The notes beneath the pieces were generated by a model. The model was not told where the DNA came from, made no database searches, and was given only the letters and a program-made list of their open reading frames with translations. The position numbers were made by a program, and so were the translations under genes. Shown here piece by piece: positions 35,031 to 47,506 of a stretch of DNA of 64,000 bases (positions are counted from its first letter, which is position 1; every line of letters starts with the position of its first letter). Source of the DNA: Urechis unicinctus (lineage: Eukaryota > Annelida > Polychaeta > Xenopneusta > Urechidae); the NCBI GenBank assembly GCA_034190875.2, contig CM067358.1, forward strand, positions 58,697,060 to 58,761,059, in the 5' to 3' direction.

Positions 35031-36170
35031 TCGAATCGCAACTCTAGAAAAACAAAGGGAATTTACAATTACTATTAACTTTACTTCCGAATATATACGG
35101 ATATAATTATTATATCCATGTGCGCAATTGAAGGTTTGATCCACGTCCTGCGAGCTGGCAGCACATCCGAGATATATTTGTTAGATTTATTGGAAGAAAA
35201 GATGACTTCCAAATGAGCAAAATTGATGAAACAGCCGTCAGGTATACCAATACAATGGCTCTGCTTCTTTTACAATACCGTTATATGAGCATTATGCATT
35301 TTGGGTACCTGCGTGTAACAAGGGCAAGAATGTGTTCAAGTGCTCTTGTCGGCAATTATTAATGGGGAGTCACATATCCAACGCGTGACAAGGCCTCACC
35401 AGCGCAGACGAGACATGATTTGACGTCTCCATTTGGTGCAAGTTGTATATAACTGACTAAGTTGTTTGATCAATGGATACCTAATTGTGGTAACTGGCGA
35501 TACATTTATGTGCGCACTGCTGCTAAGCAAGTTTGTCGAATCAGTAAAGGGTAAGCAACAATAGCAAAGCATGTGAAAAACCTAACATCATGCAGCTACA
35601 TGGATTTAACCAAGCAACTAGAAATAATGACTGTCACGTAACGTGTTATCTATATGCGTGCGGCGTTGTTTACCGTGCACGAGTTGATCGCTGCTTTCGA
35701 CTATCTGACATATAATTCACCTAACTCGGTGCTCTCTGCTGCATCCATCGAGCCAATATGAGCTCTGCATACCGTATTTAGCATCCTGGCCGATAATAAC
35801 TGGCTCAAGCATGACATGTGGGTGTTTGCCGGCATAAACTCACTTAATAATGGTGTAAGTAAAGTTACCTAATAAGGACACGTGGAGGCAAAATCGTGTT
35901 CCCAACATCCATAGGTCACACCCATAAAACATCCTGAAGAAGTGCGTTATGGAGAATACCGCATGTCTGATGCCATTGCGCGATTTTGAAAGGGGCATTA
36001 ATTATATAGTTATATGGTCGTCCTAGCGGCAGGAAATGGATCAGTTAGTGAGAATAGTCGCCCCAGGGGATATTCTGTGAATGTCACATCCGCACCACTC
36101 CTGTTATTTTACATCACAGAGATTTAAAGGTCCCAGCATTACATAGCATGCAGCCGATAAAACCCGACTT
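35031..36170 (+). repeat. Diverged modules matching 53100-54480
   Basis: CCATGGTCTTCGAATC (35022), CCAATACAATGGCTCTGCTT (35248), CAATAGCAAAGCA (35559) and GAATACCGCATGTCTGATGC (35955) have same-orientation partners at 53150, 53380, 54046 and 54395. Parts also resemble 30990-31700. No gene seen. Confidence 0.75.
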
Positions 36171-37050
36171 AAGCAACTATACACTATAGCTAATGAACAC
36201 TGTGGTGAATGAATGATCAGAGTGGATTGCGTCAGTCACACGATATATTACTAAAAGTACACACACATGCGCGTTTGTATACATTATAATCCGATTAGGG
36301 CTAGAAGATAATTCGGCATAAGTATATTGTACCCTTAACACATCATGATCAAATCCCTGTGGCAATGAATAAGTAATTCGTGAAGAAAACAAAGCGAGAT
36401 GTTGACCACTAATGCATGAACCACGCGATTGAGTCATTATGTTCTGAAGGTCGTTCAGCTTACCGAAATTATATTGTAAGAATCTATCAAGTGTGTGTTC
36501 AATTAAACAAAGGCTATACGTTTGTTATTAATTAGACAACCTAGAGTGTAGCAAATTTCAAAAAGATATAAACCATTAATAACGTTTGATTCGCGTTATT
36601 GTTTTCCATTTGTAACGATATTTAATGCACTTAACTAACACAAAAATGTTTATTTATATAATTATCTCCACGACTTTATTTACTTGCTAATCATTCCCTA
36701 CCAGGTATATATCTTTCAATAATTATCAAGCGTAACATCTCACATGGAGTGCGACTTGTAATTCATTGTCTGTTGCTGTCCTCGACGCCATATAAACACA
36801 ATAGTTTGCTTTCCACAGACACCAACTGTAGTTTCAACTGCAGGCGTAGTGGAAAAACTCGTTATGAAAGGGGTCATTCGCTTTCCATTTCGCTAACAAC
36901 AAGGAAAGGTACGATCCATTATCGAGGGTGGTAACCGTCACTCATTACAGCCTGTCGGTTACGCTTTAAATGTCAAAAGAGCTCTTATATCAACCTGCTT
37001 CTTAAAGACTCGGATAACCCATCAATATATTGGTACAAACTTCTGTCAAA
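36171..37050 (-). repeat. Small inverted segment
   Basis: 36180-36440 is a diverged reverse complement of 10030-10220, and 36500-36620 reads in the same direction as the inverted block at 26585-26700. 36740-36800 (GGAGTGCGACTTGTAATTCA) is the reverse complement of 48650-48720. It faces a forward copy of the same module at 37330-37730, giving a small palindrome-like arrangement. 36800-37050 has no clear partner. Confidence 0.65.
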
Positions 37051-39179
37051 ATTGAGTTCTTATGTTCAGTAGTGCACACTACATACGAATAAAACGTTAT
37101 CACCATTAACTTGTTATCGTGATTGGCTCATTGATATTGTGTGCTATTTCTCACAACTGTATGGCTTCATATCTTCAAGGTAATCATCCATTGCTTCTCA
37201 TTGAAATATGTACCCGGTTCCCATGAGCTCAGACACCCTTTGTAAACTATAACAGAACGAAATCATTTGAGTTTCGTGTTTTGTTGCTTTTCGTTTTTCG
37301 CAATTAAACTGTTCCATCATTTATCCAGCGTCATATTGTGTTGTTGAATGCTCATCATTATGGGGTTTAGTACAGCAGTTGGTAATCAGTTACAAATCGC
37401 ACTCCAGTAGTTTTACGCTTAATTATTGAATGTAAATACCTGGTCCAGAATAATCAGCAAGTACATCAACTGATAAAGATAATTTTAAAATCAATTCTTT
37501 CATGTGCGTTACGGGTATTTAATATGGTGAACTATGTAAAAGAATTACGCGAATCATACGTTAATGACGCTTTAAATCATTTTGAAATTGGCTTAATTGT
37601 CACGATCAATTCATTACAAATGTTTGAGAATTCTTTGCTTTGTATTACTGACAACTCATTTGGACAATTTGTTGGTAACACAAAGAATAACAGTATTCCG
37701 TTAATTCAATTTTGTATTAACTAATCTCACGCGTGTATTTACAAATTGCTTATGCATTGCCATAAGGATTTTAACATGAAGCATTTGGTCCGCGTATTTT
37801 GAGTAATATGTCTAGTAATAAATATGGCTTCGCTCGACACAGAAACGTGATAGTGTAGATGATCTGATTGGCACTCTATGACTGAAAACAATGTACTTCT
37901 AACATTACTCACAAGAAAGGAGTTCAATTCGTAATAAGATGGTTATACGACAACGACTCAAAGTCAATTACTATCGACAAGCTCAGTGGCAGCTTAGTGT
38001 GCAGCGATGGATATATGGTGAAATATATACATTCTGTACTGAGCGAATGTAGGCTGGGTGTATTGGATATGACGGACAAGGTACAGTGCGTGCACTGATG
38101 CAGTTTACGGAAATATTAACTTTAATGAGTTATTGACATTAGGCGATCATAAATGAGCTCCCTCGGCTATTCATTTAACTTATCCTTGTCCTTCCAGATA
38201 ACACAACACTGGAAACATTGCTTTAGGAAGTTCCTACATCTGTAGCCTTACATGGTTAGAGAGGGTTTGCTATTTATCTGTTGAGTAGGGCCAGGTTTCC
38301 AGGGATTGAAGCGAACATTATTTGGCCCTCCCCTTCGAACGCCCCGGCACCCTTGACCTCGATGATCGCACATGACCCCTAGTGTTGTCTAGGATCATGT
38401 TATCTCTCTAAGTACATATCCCGATTGGCATTGTCCTAGCCTCATAAACAATACAATATCAAACATTACGCAACACAAAGTCATAGCTTATTAATGTAAT
38501 CCACTTCTTATCATACCACTCGCCTCGAGCGCATAGCTCTGTCCATGGCACCAAAGCAGGGTTCAATAAATTGTATCATGTTGTCATGCTGTATAATGCT
38601 AGCGACAACGAGTGTGACAATAATAGCATAAGTGACATGCCCTTTCTCTATATAAACGATTATATATGATATAGAAAATATACAGAAGCCCATGATTAAT
38701 GTAAAGGATATTAAATCGAAAACTATGCCCTTAATGACACAATACATGGTTAGCTACGGGTTTGGTTTATGATGGGAATGGCGGAATATAACAGCTGGAA
38801 ATACAAGTTCGAGGTTCTGCACTTCAACTAAAATGGCACATCGTGGTGGTAGAAGCTTACTATTGAGGACTTTGTATTTTGTGATGGCTTCTATGTTTTA
38901 TGTGGTTTATCTGTCTTGTCTCATACTGCACGACGTCTTATAACAGGCATACATATAATTTATTGGGCAAGTGAATTGTTTGTTAGAACACACATAAGTT
39001 TATATTCTCTGTTAACACTGTGAACAATTTGATGGTGGTAGCTGATCAAATGAATTACCATATTATAACGTGTTCTATAGAATAATTCGCCGTGCATTAC
39101 TTTTGACAGAAGAATGAATGGAGAACCCAGTATGATAGCAAGGGTTGACCGGAAAGCATACATAATGCATTACGATGCG
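37051..39179 (+). repeat. Forward diverged modules, no gene seen
   Basis: 37070-37730 matches 48350-49040, 37740-38300 matches 49040-49760, 38300-38770 matches 49740-50240 and 21280-21850, and 38830-39030 matches 28730-28920. 39025-39170 resembles 29640-29820. A 66-codon frame at 37524-37724 is not open in the matching copy at 48830. Confidence 0.75.
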
Positions 39180-41569
39180 ATGCGCTTCACATATCAATTC
39201 AGGCACGTTACAAATAATGATTGCAATCGGCATTCCTTGATATAAATGTTCAATTAAATGATAGTTGCCTAACCATTTATATTGAAAGACAATTTTGTGT
39301 TCTTGGATTGTAACTTTTTATACTGTTAAAGTGTTTTCTTGTTTGCGGCATTATACCGCAAGCATATATGGCAACCATTGTATGGTATCAGGCCTTCGAG
39401 AAATACGGACATTCAATGATATTGTTTTGTGTGAGATTTTGTATTGCTCCATAGCATATTACAATTAACAGCATGTTAGTCTATGGAATAATTACACTCG
39501 TACGGGTTCGATATTTGTCGTATTCTCTTTCAAACTACACAATCAGGCGACGGAAATCTAGTATGTGGTCGACAATGCGTAATATGGTATTCCTATCAAT
39601 GTAGAAAAGCAGGTTCTCTATAACGCACAACCCTATATTACGACAACTTTAACATATACAATATGTCCAGCACGATGCCTCATAGCAACTACAATAGCGC
39701 CCTATGCACCTTCTGTGTTTTAGGTGTATTGTTGTATAACGAGATTAGTATGTGTTCTAGTGTCCTTGCCGCCATTCGTATAAATGACAGCATCATACAT
39801 TAAACATGTCAACGCCTCGCAATCAAAATCAAGACATGATTTAACGGCTCAATTCGATATATGCTATATACAACTGGCATACATGTAATCTTACAATCAC
39901 CCACACAACCCTCAACTTTACCAGACATTATTATGTGGGCAAGTCTTTCATGCACTTTTGTGATCGGCCCGGAATCCTTTGGAATGCAATAAATAGAATG
40001 TGCACCATGCATTCATTAGAGTCTTGAACAGCGCAGTGTTGGCTGTACGTTACACATGGCGTATAGTAAGGTGTCGCACACAGCTTACCATATAAGCGAA
40101 CAAATAGCACGATATACAAGTGACGGATGTTACATCGATCATATAATATTTCGTGTCATGTTATTTGCACACGTGTGAGGTAGCGTTATTGTTCATAAAA
40201 TGTTTGCTTTTTGACATGTTAGTCACGGAACTCAGTGTTCTCTGCTGCATCAATGGCGCTCTTTAGCATGGTTACCATGCTCACGCATGGCAGTCGGGTG
40301 TAGGCTGACCGAAACTGTCATCATTAACGTGTATGTACAGCTATTTTATCATGTTAAACGGACACAATCTCGTGCAAGTTAGGATATAAGGTCCTCCTGT
40401 TCAAATTATACTAGTCTCTCTGACATTCACGCTTTGAAATAATCCGAGACAGCGCGTTTAAGAGAATACTGCATGCCATGCATTCTAACACGAAACTAAA
40501 AGGGATCATTCTCCTTCAACTATCATGGTTCACATGCAATGTCGGAGCAATAATTCAATAGAGCAGTCAATGGTGTCCTGTGTGATTGTCAGCAAATATC
40601 GAATCCGCTCATCAGCACCTGTTATTTTACATAACAAAGATTAATGGGTAATAATGTCCAACATTGCAAAGCATATACATTTGCTGCTATTCCGACGCTC
40701 TTAATCCTTTTAAGATAATATTTCTTTTCGGTTTCTATGCCCTTAGTGCCTTTTTGCTGTGTTTCGTGATATATTATGCATTATTGGACAATTCGCTAAT
40801 GCTGATTGCGATGAATAGATCACGGAAATGATATTTCAGTATACTGACAGCTTTCATTCATCATTTCATGAGATGGTAGAAATCACCTTTAGCCAGTATA
40901 ATGCATAACATTGTAAAACGCAGGCAAGGCAAATAAATTTTCACCTAAGTCTGGATTACATTGATAGCATTTTTGGTGAGGGTTGCTTACAAATTAAAAA
41001 CTACTAATTCAGTAAACAAGCCGTTTACTCGTCATCAACAATACAAAAAAGACAATTTTGAGCAACAATGAATGACTAAGAACGCCTGCTGTCAATGTGA
41101 TATGAGATTAACATTCATGGCACATTCATCGTTATTATAAACCGTTCACCTTCGGGTTTGGGTTAGTGATGAAGTAGGCCGGCATTAAGGTTTATCTCCC
41201 CACACTTAACATGGGGGCATTAGATACTACAATTGCACGCGGAGAGACCTGTTGTTTCCGCCATTGTACCAAGGTGATGTCTGTTACTCTGAAAGCAGCA
41301 TTTCGAATCGACCGATTTATAAATAGGACATGAAGGGGTACGCTACCATAATAATGCTATTCAATGAAAGTATTATACTGCCACAATCGGATACACGCGA
41401 CACGAGGCTATATGTCACTGACATTAATTTCTTCCTGTTTCCAAACTTTCCTGATGCTTTACCTATTACATACTGCTTATGCGTAGTCACCAATGCGTAA
41501 GTTACCGTCAGTAATCGGATATTTTGATTTTAGAAACCTCCGCCAAACGCATATTTCCTGCCGAACTGG
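39180..41569 (+). repeat. Direct duplication B, older diverged copy
   Basis: Collinear with 30130-33120 but with many substitutions and deletions. Landmarks are GCGGCATTATACCGCAAGCA (39350), CACTCGTACGGGTTCGATAT (39494), ATATGTCCAGCACGATGCCT (39660), CGGCCCGGAATCCTTTGGA (39964) and AAACTTTCCTGATGCTTTAC (41443). Frames that are open in the young pair are broken here. Confidence 0.88.
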
Positions 41570-43906
41570 TGGCATCGAAGTAGTCCAGTATCATAAATAT
41601 CGGTCTTATTCATGATGTTACTTGTATGTGAGGGATGCTGTGGTGGGCGACGGAAATAGGCGAGGCTGTCGCAAATTGTAAATATGTGGCTTTCGCACGT
41701 CATCAAAAGCCTGCAATTTCTGATGAAACAACAACACTTTTTCAGATAAATCATCAGCCGTTAAGCCGTTAAGGTGGCACTTAACTAAATTAATGTTCTT
41801 CAATAAAGAGACCTCGGTTGTAATACCCGGTGCCTTTCACACAAATACACACATATGTGACATTGATTCCGGCTCGCACATTTAGCGGTGGTTAACTCAG
41901 CGAGAAGAGGAGGGGTAAACACTTGCTGCAAACATCGTTGTATTCTATGTCTCCCCGCCCCCAATTCTATGTGTGGTTTACTATTTCCTTCTTGAATGTC
42001 ACGCCAAATCTAGCTCTAGAATGTCCCTTAAATGTGAATTGGCTGTGAGTGAAATAATCTAAAAGAAGCTAGCCTAAACTCGCATGTCGTTTTGAAGCTG
42101 GAATGCACACAAATAGACCACCTGCCACTCTCATCAGTATAAGGTACTCGATATTACTATAAGGTACTCGATATTACAATAAATTACTATAACGTTTGAA
42201 ATATGGCTTTCAGACATTTCACCATTTCTGGAGATGACAATGCGTGACACAGGGAAACCTATTGAAGTATAACGTATGTTTAGATCAGTTATGCTAACGT
42301 TCTGTGATCGTCCATGAGGAGAATGACCAACAACCTCAGTTGTGAGAAAAACATACCTGTTTCCGAACCAGTTTATCATTGTTAAGTAAACACATACAGC
42401 GTAAATTTTATCTCATATGCTTCTTAACACTTGCGTTAAAAGCCAGTAGATATCTCAATTTCGGAACAAAGCATGTTATTTTACATATAATTCAACAGTT
42501 TCAATAATGGCCTTTGTCAGGGACCCAGATCTGCAAAGATTTCTCATGATATATACTGCAATGACGATCATAAAGTTATTGCAACAAATCAGATGCTCTC
42601 ATGAATTATAGGTTAAAGACGCCAAGTGATATTGTGTGTTGAAGTAAATGTAATGATCGTTGGTGAATTTTACCTGCCGTCACATTTTCTAGTACAGCTC
42701 CAGCTGTCAAGCCACAGAAAGAGATCTTAAAACTGTCATTATCTTTGCAAACTAATATAAGGCCAATTTTATACAAAGTCACATTATTATAAAATAATGA
42801 TTGCAAACAGTAGACGTTGATGAAAATGTCAAATTCAATGAGATTTGTCAAAACAGTTATATAAAAAACTCATTAAATGTGTTATTAATTTCAATTATTT
42901 TCAAAATTGTATGGTATCATACGGGCATGGGTAGCGTCGCCAGCGGCTCGCTTTCTATGCGCTATATGAGACATATGGACTTCAATAAAACTGTTTAATG
43001 CAAGGATATTCCAATTTTGGCTTTAACGCCTGACTAAGACACACCTCAAACAAGGCTAATTGTGTTGTTAACGCCTGACTAAGACACACGTCAAATAAGG
43101 CTGATGAAGAGGTTGCTGCGTATTACGATATCATCTCTCAAACTAACAGCGAGACTTTCCATGTAATAGTAACACTCAAAAGACAGTAAGAATTACAGGA
43201 TATCTGCTCTCAATGTACACAATATCGTGGTGTGTGTTGCATTGTAACTTACTATGTAGCAGCATTTTTTAATCTTATTATATCGTCGACGATGCTTGAA
43301 ATCGGATCATTGTAGGAAAGCCATTTCCTTGTTTCCGAAATATGTAGTTCATATGTAGACATTTACACCTGTGATACTGGGAACGCACCACCACATTACA
43401 CCAAGCGACGTGTACATGCAAAAGAATATTACCATTCATTCAAAGTTTACAATTTGTCCAGCACGATACCTCATATCAACAGGAACACGAATAAGTACTG
43501 GTCAGGTGCGTTGACGTGTCGAATATTCTATTATGAGTCAGTCGATGTATAATATATGGATCGCAGTTTCAAATCCAATTACAAGAACATATTAATGGTA
43601 CTTCTGAAAATCTTGTAATTTGTAAATGGATTAATAACATCAATATTACGTACCAAATATGCAATCCTCAGCCAATCCACGGAAATGCATTTAAGAACAG
43701 ACTACCGCTGTAGGTAGATCATTGCAGCATCACATTCTCCTGAATAGTAATGGCGACTTATTGCACCATTAGTCGATTTGTTAGATAACTCATGATAGCA
43801 ATTGTTAAGTCAGACAAACGACTGTCACTTATTGTACTTCACATCAATGCTCGCGTTAACATTTGCTTTGTAAATCGAACGCCATCAGCCATATACTTTG
43901 CGTGAC
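41570..43906 (+). repeat. 'GAAGTAGTTCAGTATC' module, diverged copy
   Basis: Collinear with 1-1640 and 33120-34980 (CATCGAAGTAGTCCAGTATC at 41573; CACAATATCGTGGTGTG at 43218; AAAAGAATATTACCATTCAT at 43420). It is enlarged between 41680 and 42120 by sequence with no other partner in the window, and it contains a local tandem pair TATAAGGTACTCGATATTAC at 42138 and 42158. A near-repeat AACGCCTGACTAAGACACAC is at 43025 and 43070. No gene seen. Confidence 0.75.
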
Positions 43907-46900
43907 TGATATTTTCTTCTTCACCTCTAAATTTAGGCACATTACAAATCCTTCCTTGATGAAAATTAAATGACAGTTTATTTTATGTACTATTATTGCA
44001 ACTTTTTATACTGATAAAGTATTTTCTTTTTTGCGGCATTATCCCGCAAGCATAGATGGAAAACATTGTGTGGTATCAAACGTATATAGGTAGCGAGGCG
44101 CCATTCGAAACATTCAAAGATATTGTGTTGTGTGAGCGTTGTGTTGTTCAATTGCCCCATAGCATATTAGAACTAAAGCTGATGCAGAGGTTGCTGAGTA
44201 TTGTTTTCTCTTCTCTCGCGCTAACAGCATGACATGCTATGGAATAATCACACTCGTACGGGTTCGATATGAATAGTGTTCGCTTTCCCAACTGCACAAT
44301 CATGTCGTTTCTGTGGTATTTGAGTTGCATTCAGGCGACGAAAATTTATTATGTGGTCTACGATGCTTATTCCCAGCAAAGTATAAAAACAGGCACCCTA
44401 TAGTACACGAGTGCTGTTGTGCCGTCAAACTCTATACTTAACTCACAAAAAGCCTCTTCATATTACCCGAAGTCACAAATAGAGCCATTTATACCTGTGA
44501 CACAACCACAATTACTGAAAGAAACATTTACGGCACAGAAGCAACGTACCCGAAATAACCCCTTCTCGCGCATTGCAATGCACATCCCTGGTCAAAGATT
44601 TGATAATAACCGTCGGTAACAAATCGATGGGTTGGAGAAGAGAAAGCTCTGTTAAATAAAATGATTGGGACAAGCCGCATACTTATTAATAGGTGCAATG
44701 GCGTAGAGTAAGGTATGATGCAGCAGCTAGTATCATCACCACTACTTTGTCACGTGTGTTCAAGATTGTGTATTTGTAAAACGAATATAACGACAACTTT
44801 AACATATACAATATGTCCAGCACGATGCCTCATAGCAATTACAATACCGCCCTATGCACCGTATGTGTTTTGGGTGTGTTTGATAAATATGTGTTCTAGT
44901 GTCTTTGCCGCCAGTCTTATAATTAACTACATCACACCTTAAGCATTGCAACGTACATTGCAATGTGCTATTGTTATCGGCCCGGAATCCTTTGGATTGC
45001 AACAAATACAGTGTGCACCACCATGCATTCGTCAGTGCCTTGGACAGCGCAGTGTTGGCTGTACGTTGCACATGGCGTATACTGAGGTGTCGCACACAGC
45101 TAACCATATAAGTCAACAAATATATAATACTATTCAATTAACGGGATGTTGTACCTAACTTATTAATATTTCGTGTCATGTTATCTGCATACGAGTTGGT
45201 TGGCTTGATTGTACATGAATTCATTGGTTTTTGCCACGTAATTCTCGGAATTCAATGTGATCTGCTGCATCCACCGAGCTCCGCATATCGTCTTCAGCAT
45301 CGCAACAGTTGATAACGAGCCCAAGCATGGCAGTCATCATTAAGGTGTATGTACAGCTATTTTATCAGGATTAATAGCCACAAGCTCGTGCATGTTATGC
45401 CAGATGGGATAGGAAGTCTTCCTGCTACAATTATACTAGTCTCTCTGACATTCACCCTATAAAATATTCCGAGACAGCACGTTTAGAGGAATACTGCATG
45501 CCATGCATTGTAATGCGGGCTTGAAAGGGTCATCCTCCCTTAATTAACATTTTCGAATGAATTTGTGCAGTTATCTTGGGTAATACATCGGAATGACCAA
45601 AATCTTCAATTCTAAAAATGAGGCAAATATTGTAGTTTCCGTCCAAGCAAATGATCTCTCGTTTGGTAATCGTACGTTCTTATTCGCCTTAAGATCATGC
45701 TTCTTTTCAGTTTCTATGCCCTTTGTGCCGTGTTTCTTGATATATTATACATGATTGGACGCTTCGCTGATGATGATTGTGATAAATAGGTCTCGGAAAT
45801 GATACACTGACAATTTTAATTCATCATTTTACGAGCTGATAGAGCCGGGAGAAACCGGTTTTCAGTTCCTTATTACACAATATACTGATATATCAGCTTT
45901 GTTTTCACCAATATAATTTATGATATTGTATAACAAAGACCAAAAAAAATCGATTTCATCTGCGCCTGCAAATAAATTATCTTATTTAGTGAATCCTAAG
46001 TCCAGATTACATTGAGAGCATTGTTAAATTTAGAAGTGGTATACATCATATACTAACGAGCAAAATCAACGTCATCGTTCTTTTCTTCATGTGAGTCTTT
46101 GTTATGGCCAAGAATCTGTAATGGAACGGTATATACGTATTAAGTTATTTTCGCCGGTATCTGGTCGATACGGCATCTTTGAGGATGATAACATAGATAG
46201 CAATATTTTTTTGTTTTTCTGTTTATCTACATACCATCGACATGATTTGGGCAAGATGTGATCCTTTCTCTTTAACTATACGTCTTCACAACTCCCCTGT
46301 TGATTAGGTTATAAGTCGGCTTAAAGCAAAACAATTATATTAACATTAGTCAACGCAATAATAGGTGCACTAAAGAATTAAACCTACTTATTCAGTAAAC
46401 AAGCCTTTTTCTCGTCACCAACGGTACTAAAAAGGCAATTGTGGCCAACAATGCACGACTGACAATGTTTGCTATCAATGTGATATGAGCTTAACACTCA
46501 TTACACAGCCTCATGGTCACAAGTATATAACTGTGTATTGACATTTTATCAAAATTAATAAACAAGCTAAAGTCTGATCACGTGAAGATAATACAAGGCA
46601 GCTGGCCAGTTATACTAAATGTGTCTGTCTTGCCACATGTACCATAAGTACAAATAATTATTTTTCAGATGATATGCTCTAACATGACACTCGTTAATAA
46701 AGCAAGGTACCCGATCAATTATTTAAGCTAATCAAAAATGTAAGGAGCTATTCCCTGTTTTAATGAAGTTGTACATGGGACCTCTTTCGGGTACAGATGC
46801 GACCGCAATACCTCACCTTCATGTTGAGGTTGATCCCGAAGTGGGTCAGCATTTCGATTTCTCTTCTACAACTAAACATGGGTACATTATATACTACCAC

Positions 46901-47506
46901 TGCTGGAGGACAACATGGGATTGATATTCTAGGTGATGTGTACAATGTAGATAATTGACAGAGATGTTGTGTTTCGTCGACGATCAGTGGGTTTCGTCAT
47001 TTTATCAAGGTCATTTCTGTTACTCTGAAAGCAGCAATTCAAATTGATTCAGTTTTAAATGGGACAGGAGTATTATACTCCCACAAACGGATGCACGCGA
47101 AACGAGGCTGTATATCACTGACATTGATTTCGTCCTGTTTCCAAACTTTCCTGGTGCTGTACCTATTACATACTGCGTCGTCACCAACTGATATTTTGAT
47201 TTATGAAACCTCTTCAAAAGGCACATGTCCTACCAACCAGCAAGCTATGGTATCCTGATAGCTAGAAGTAGTTCAGTATCATAAATACCTGTCATATTCA
47301 TGATTAACTGTTACTTGTGTGTGTGGGATGCTGTGGTAGACCACGGTAAAAGGCTGATATTTTCTGTAATCGTCCTAGAATCAATGTGTTGCCCAGCGAG
47401 CATGACCAACAACCTTAGCTGTGAGTAAACAAAATCCTTGACACAGCTTTTACCAAATCAGTTTATCGTTCTAAAGTATGCAAAACAGCGTGAATTGTAT
47501 CTTATA
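43907..47506 (+). repeat. Direct duplication B, copy 2
   Basis: Partner of 30108-33371. Its extra 329-base block (46027-46355) ends with about 200 bases that match 29172-29386, in the same orientation. It also has a roughly 55-base extra stretch near 46875-46935 (ACATGGGTACATTATATAC). After 47506 the sequence continues into a different module from that after copy 1, so the duplication ends inside the GAAGTAGTTCAGTATC module. Confidence 0.93.
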
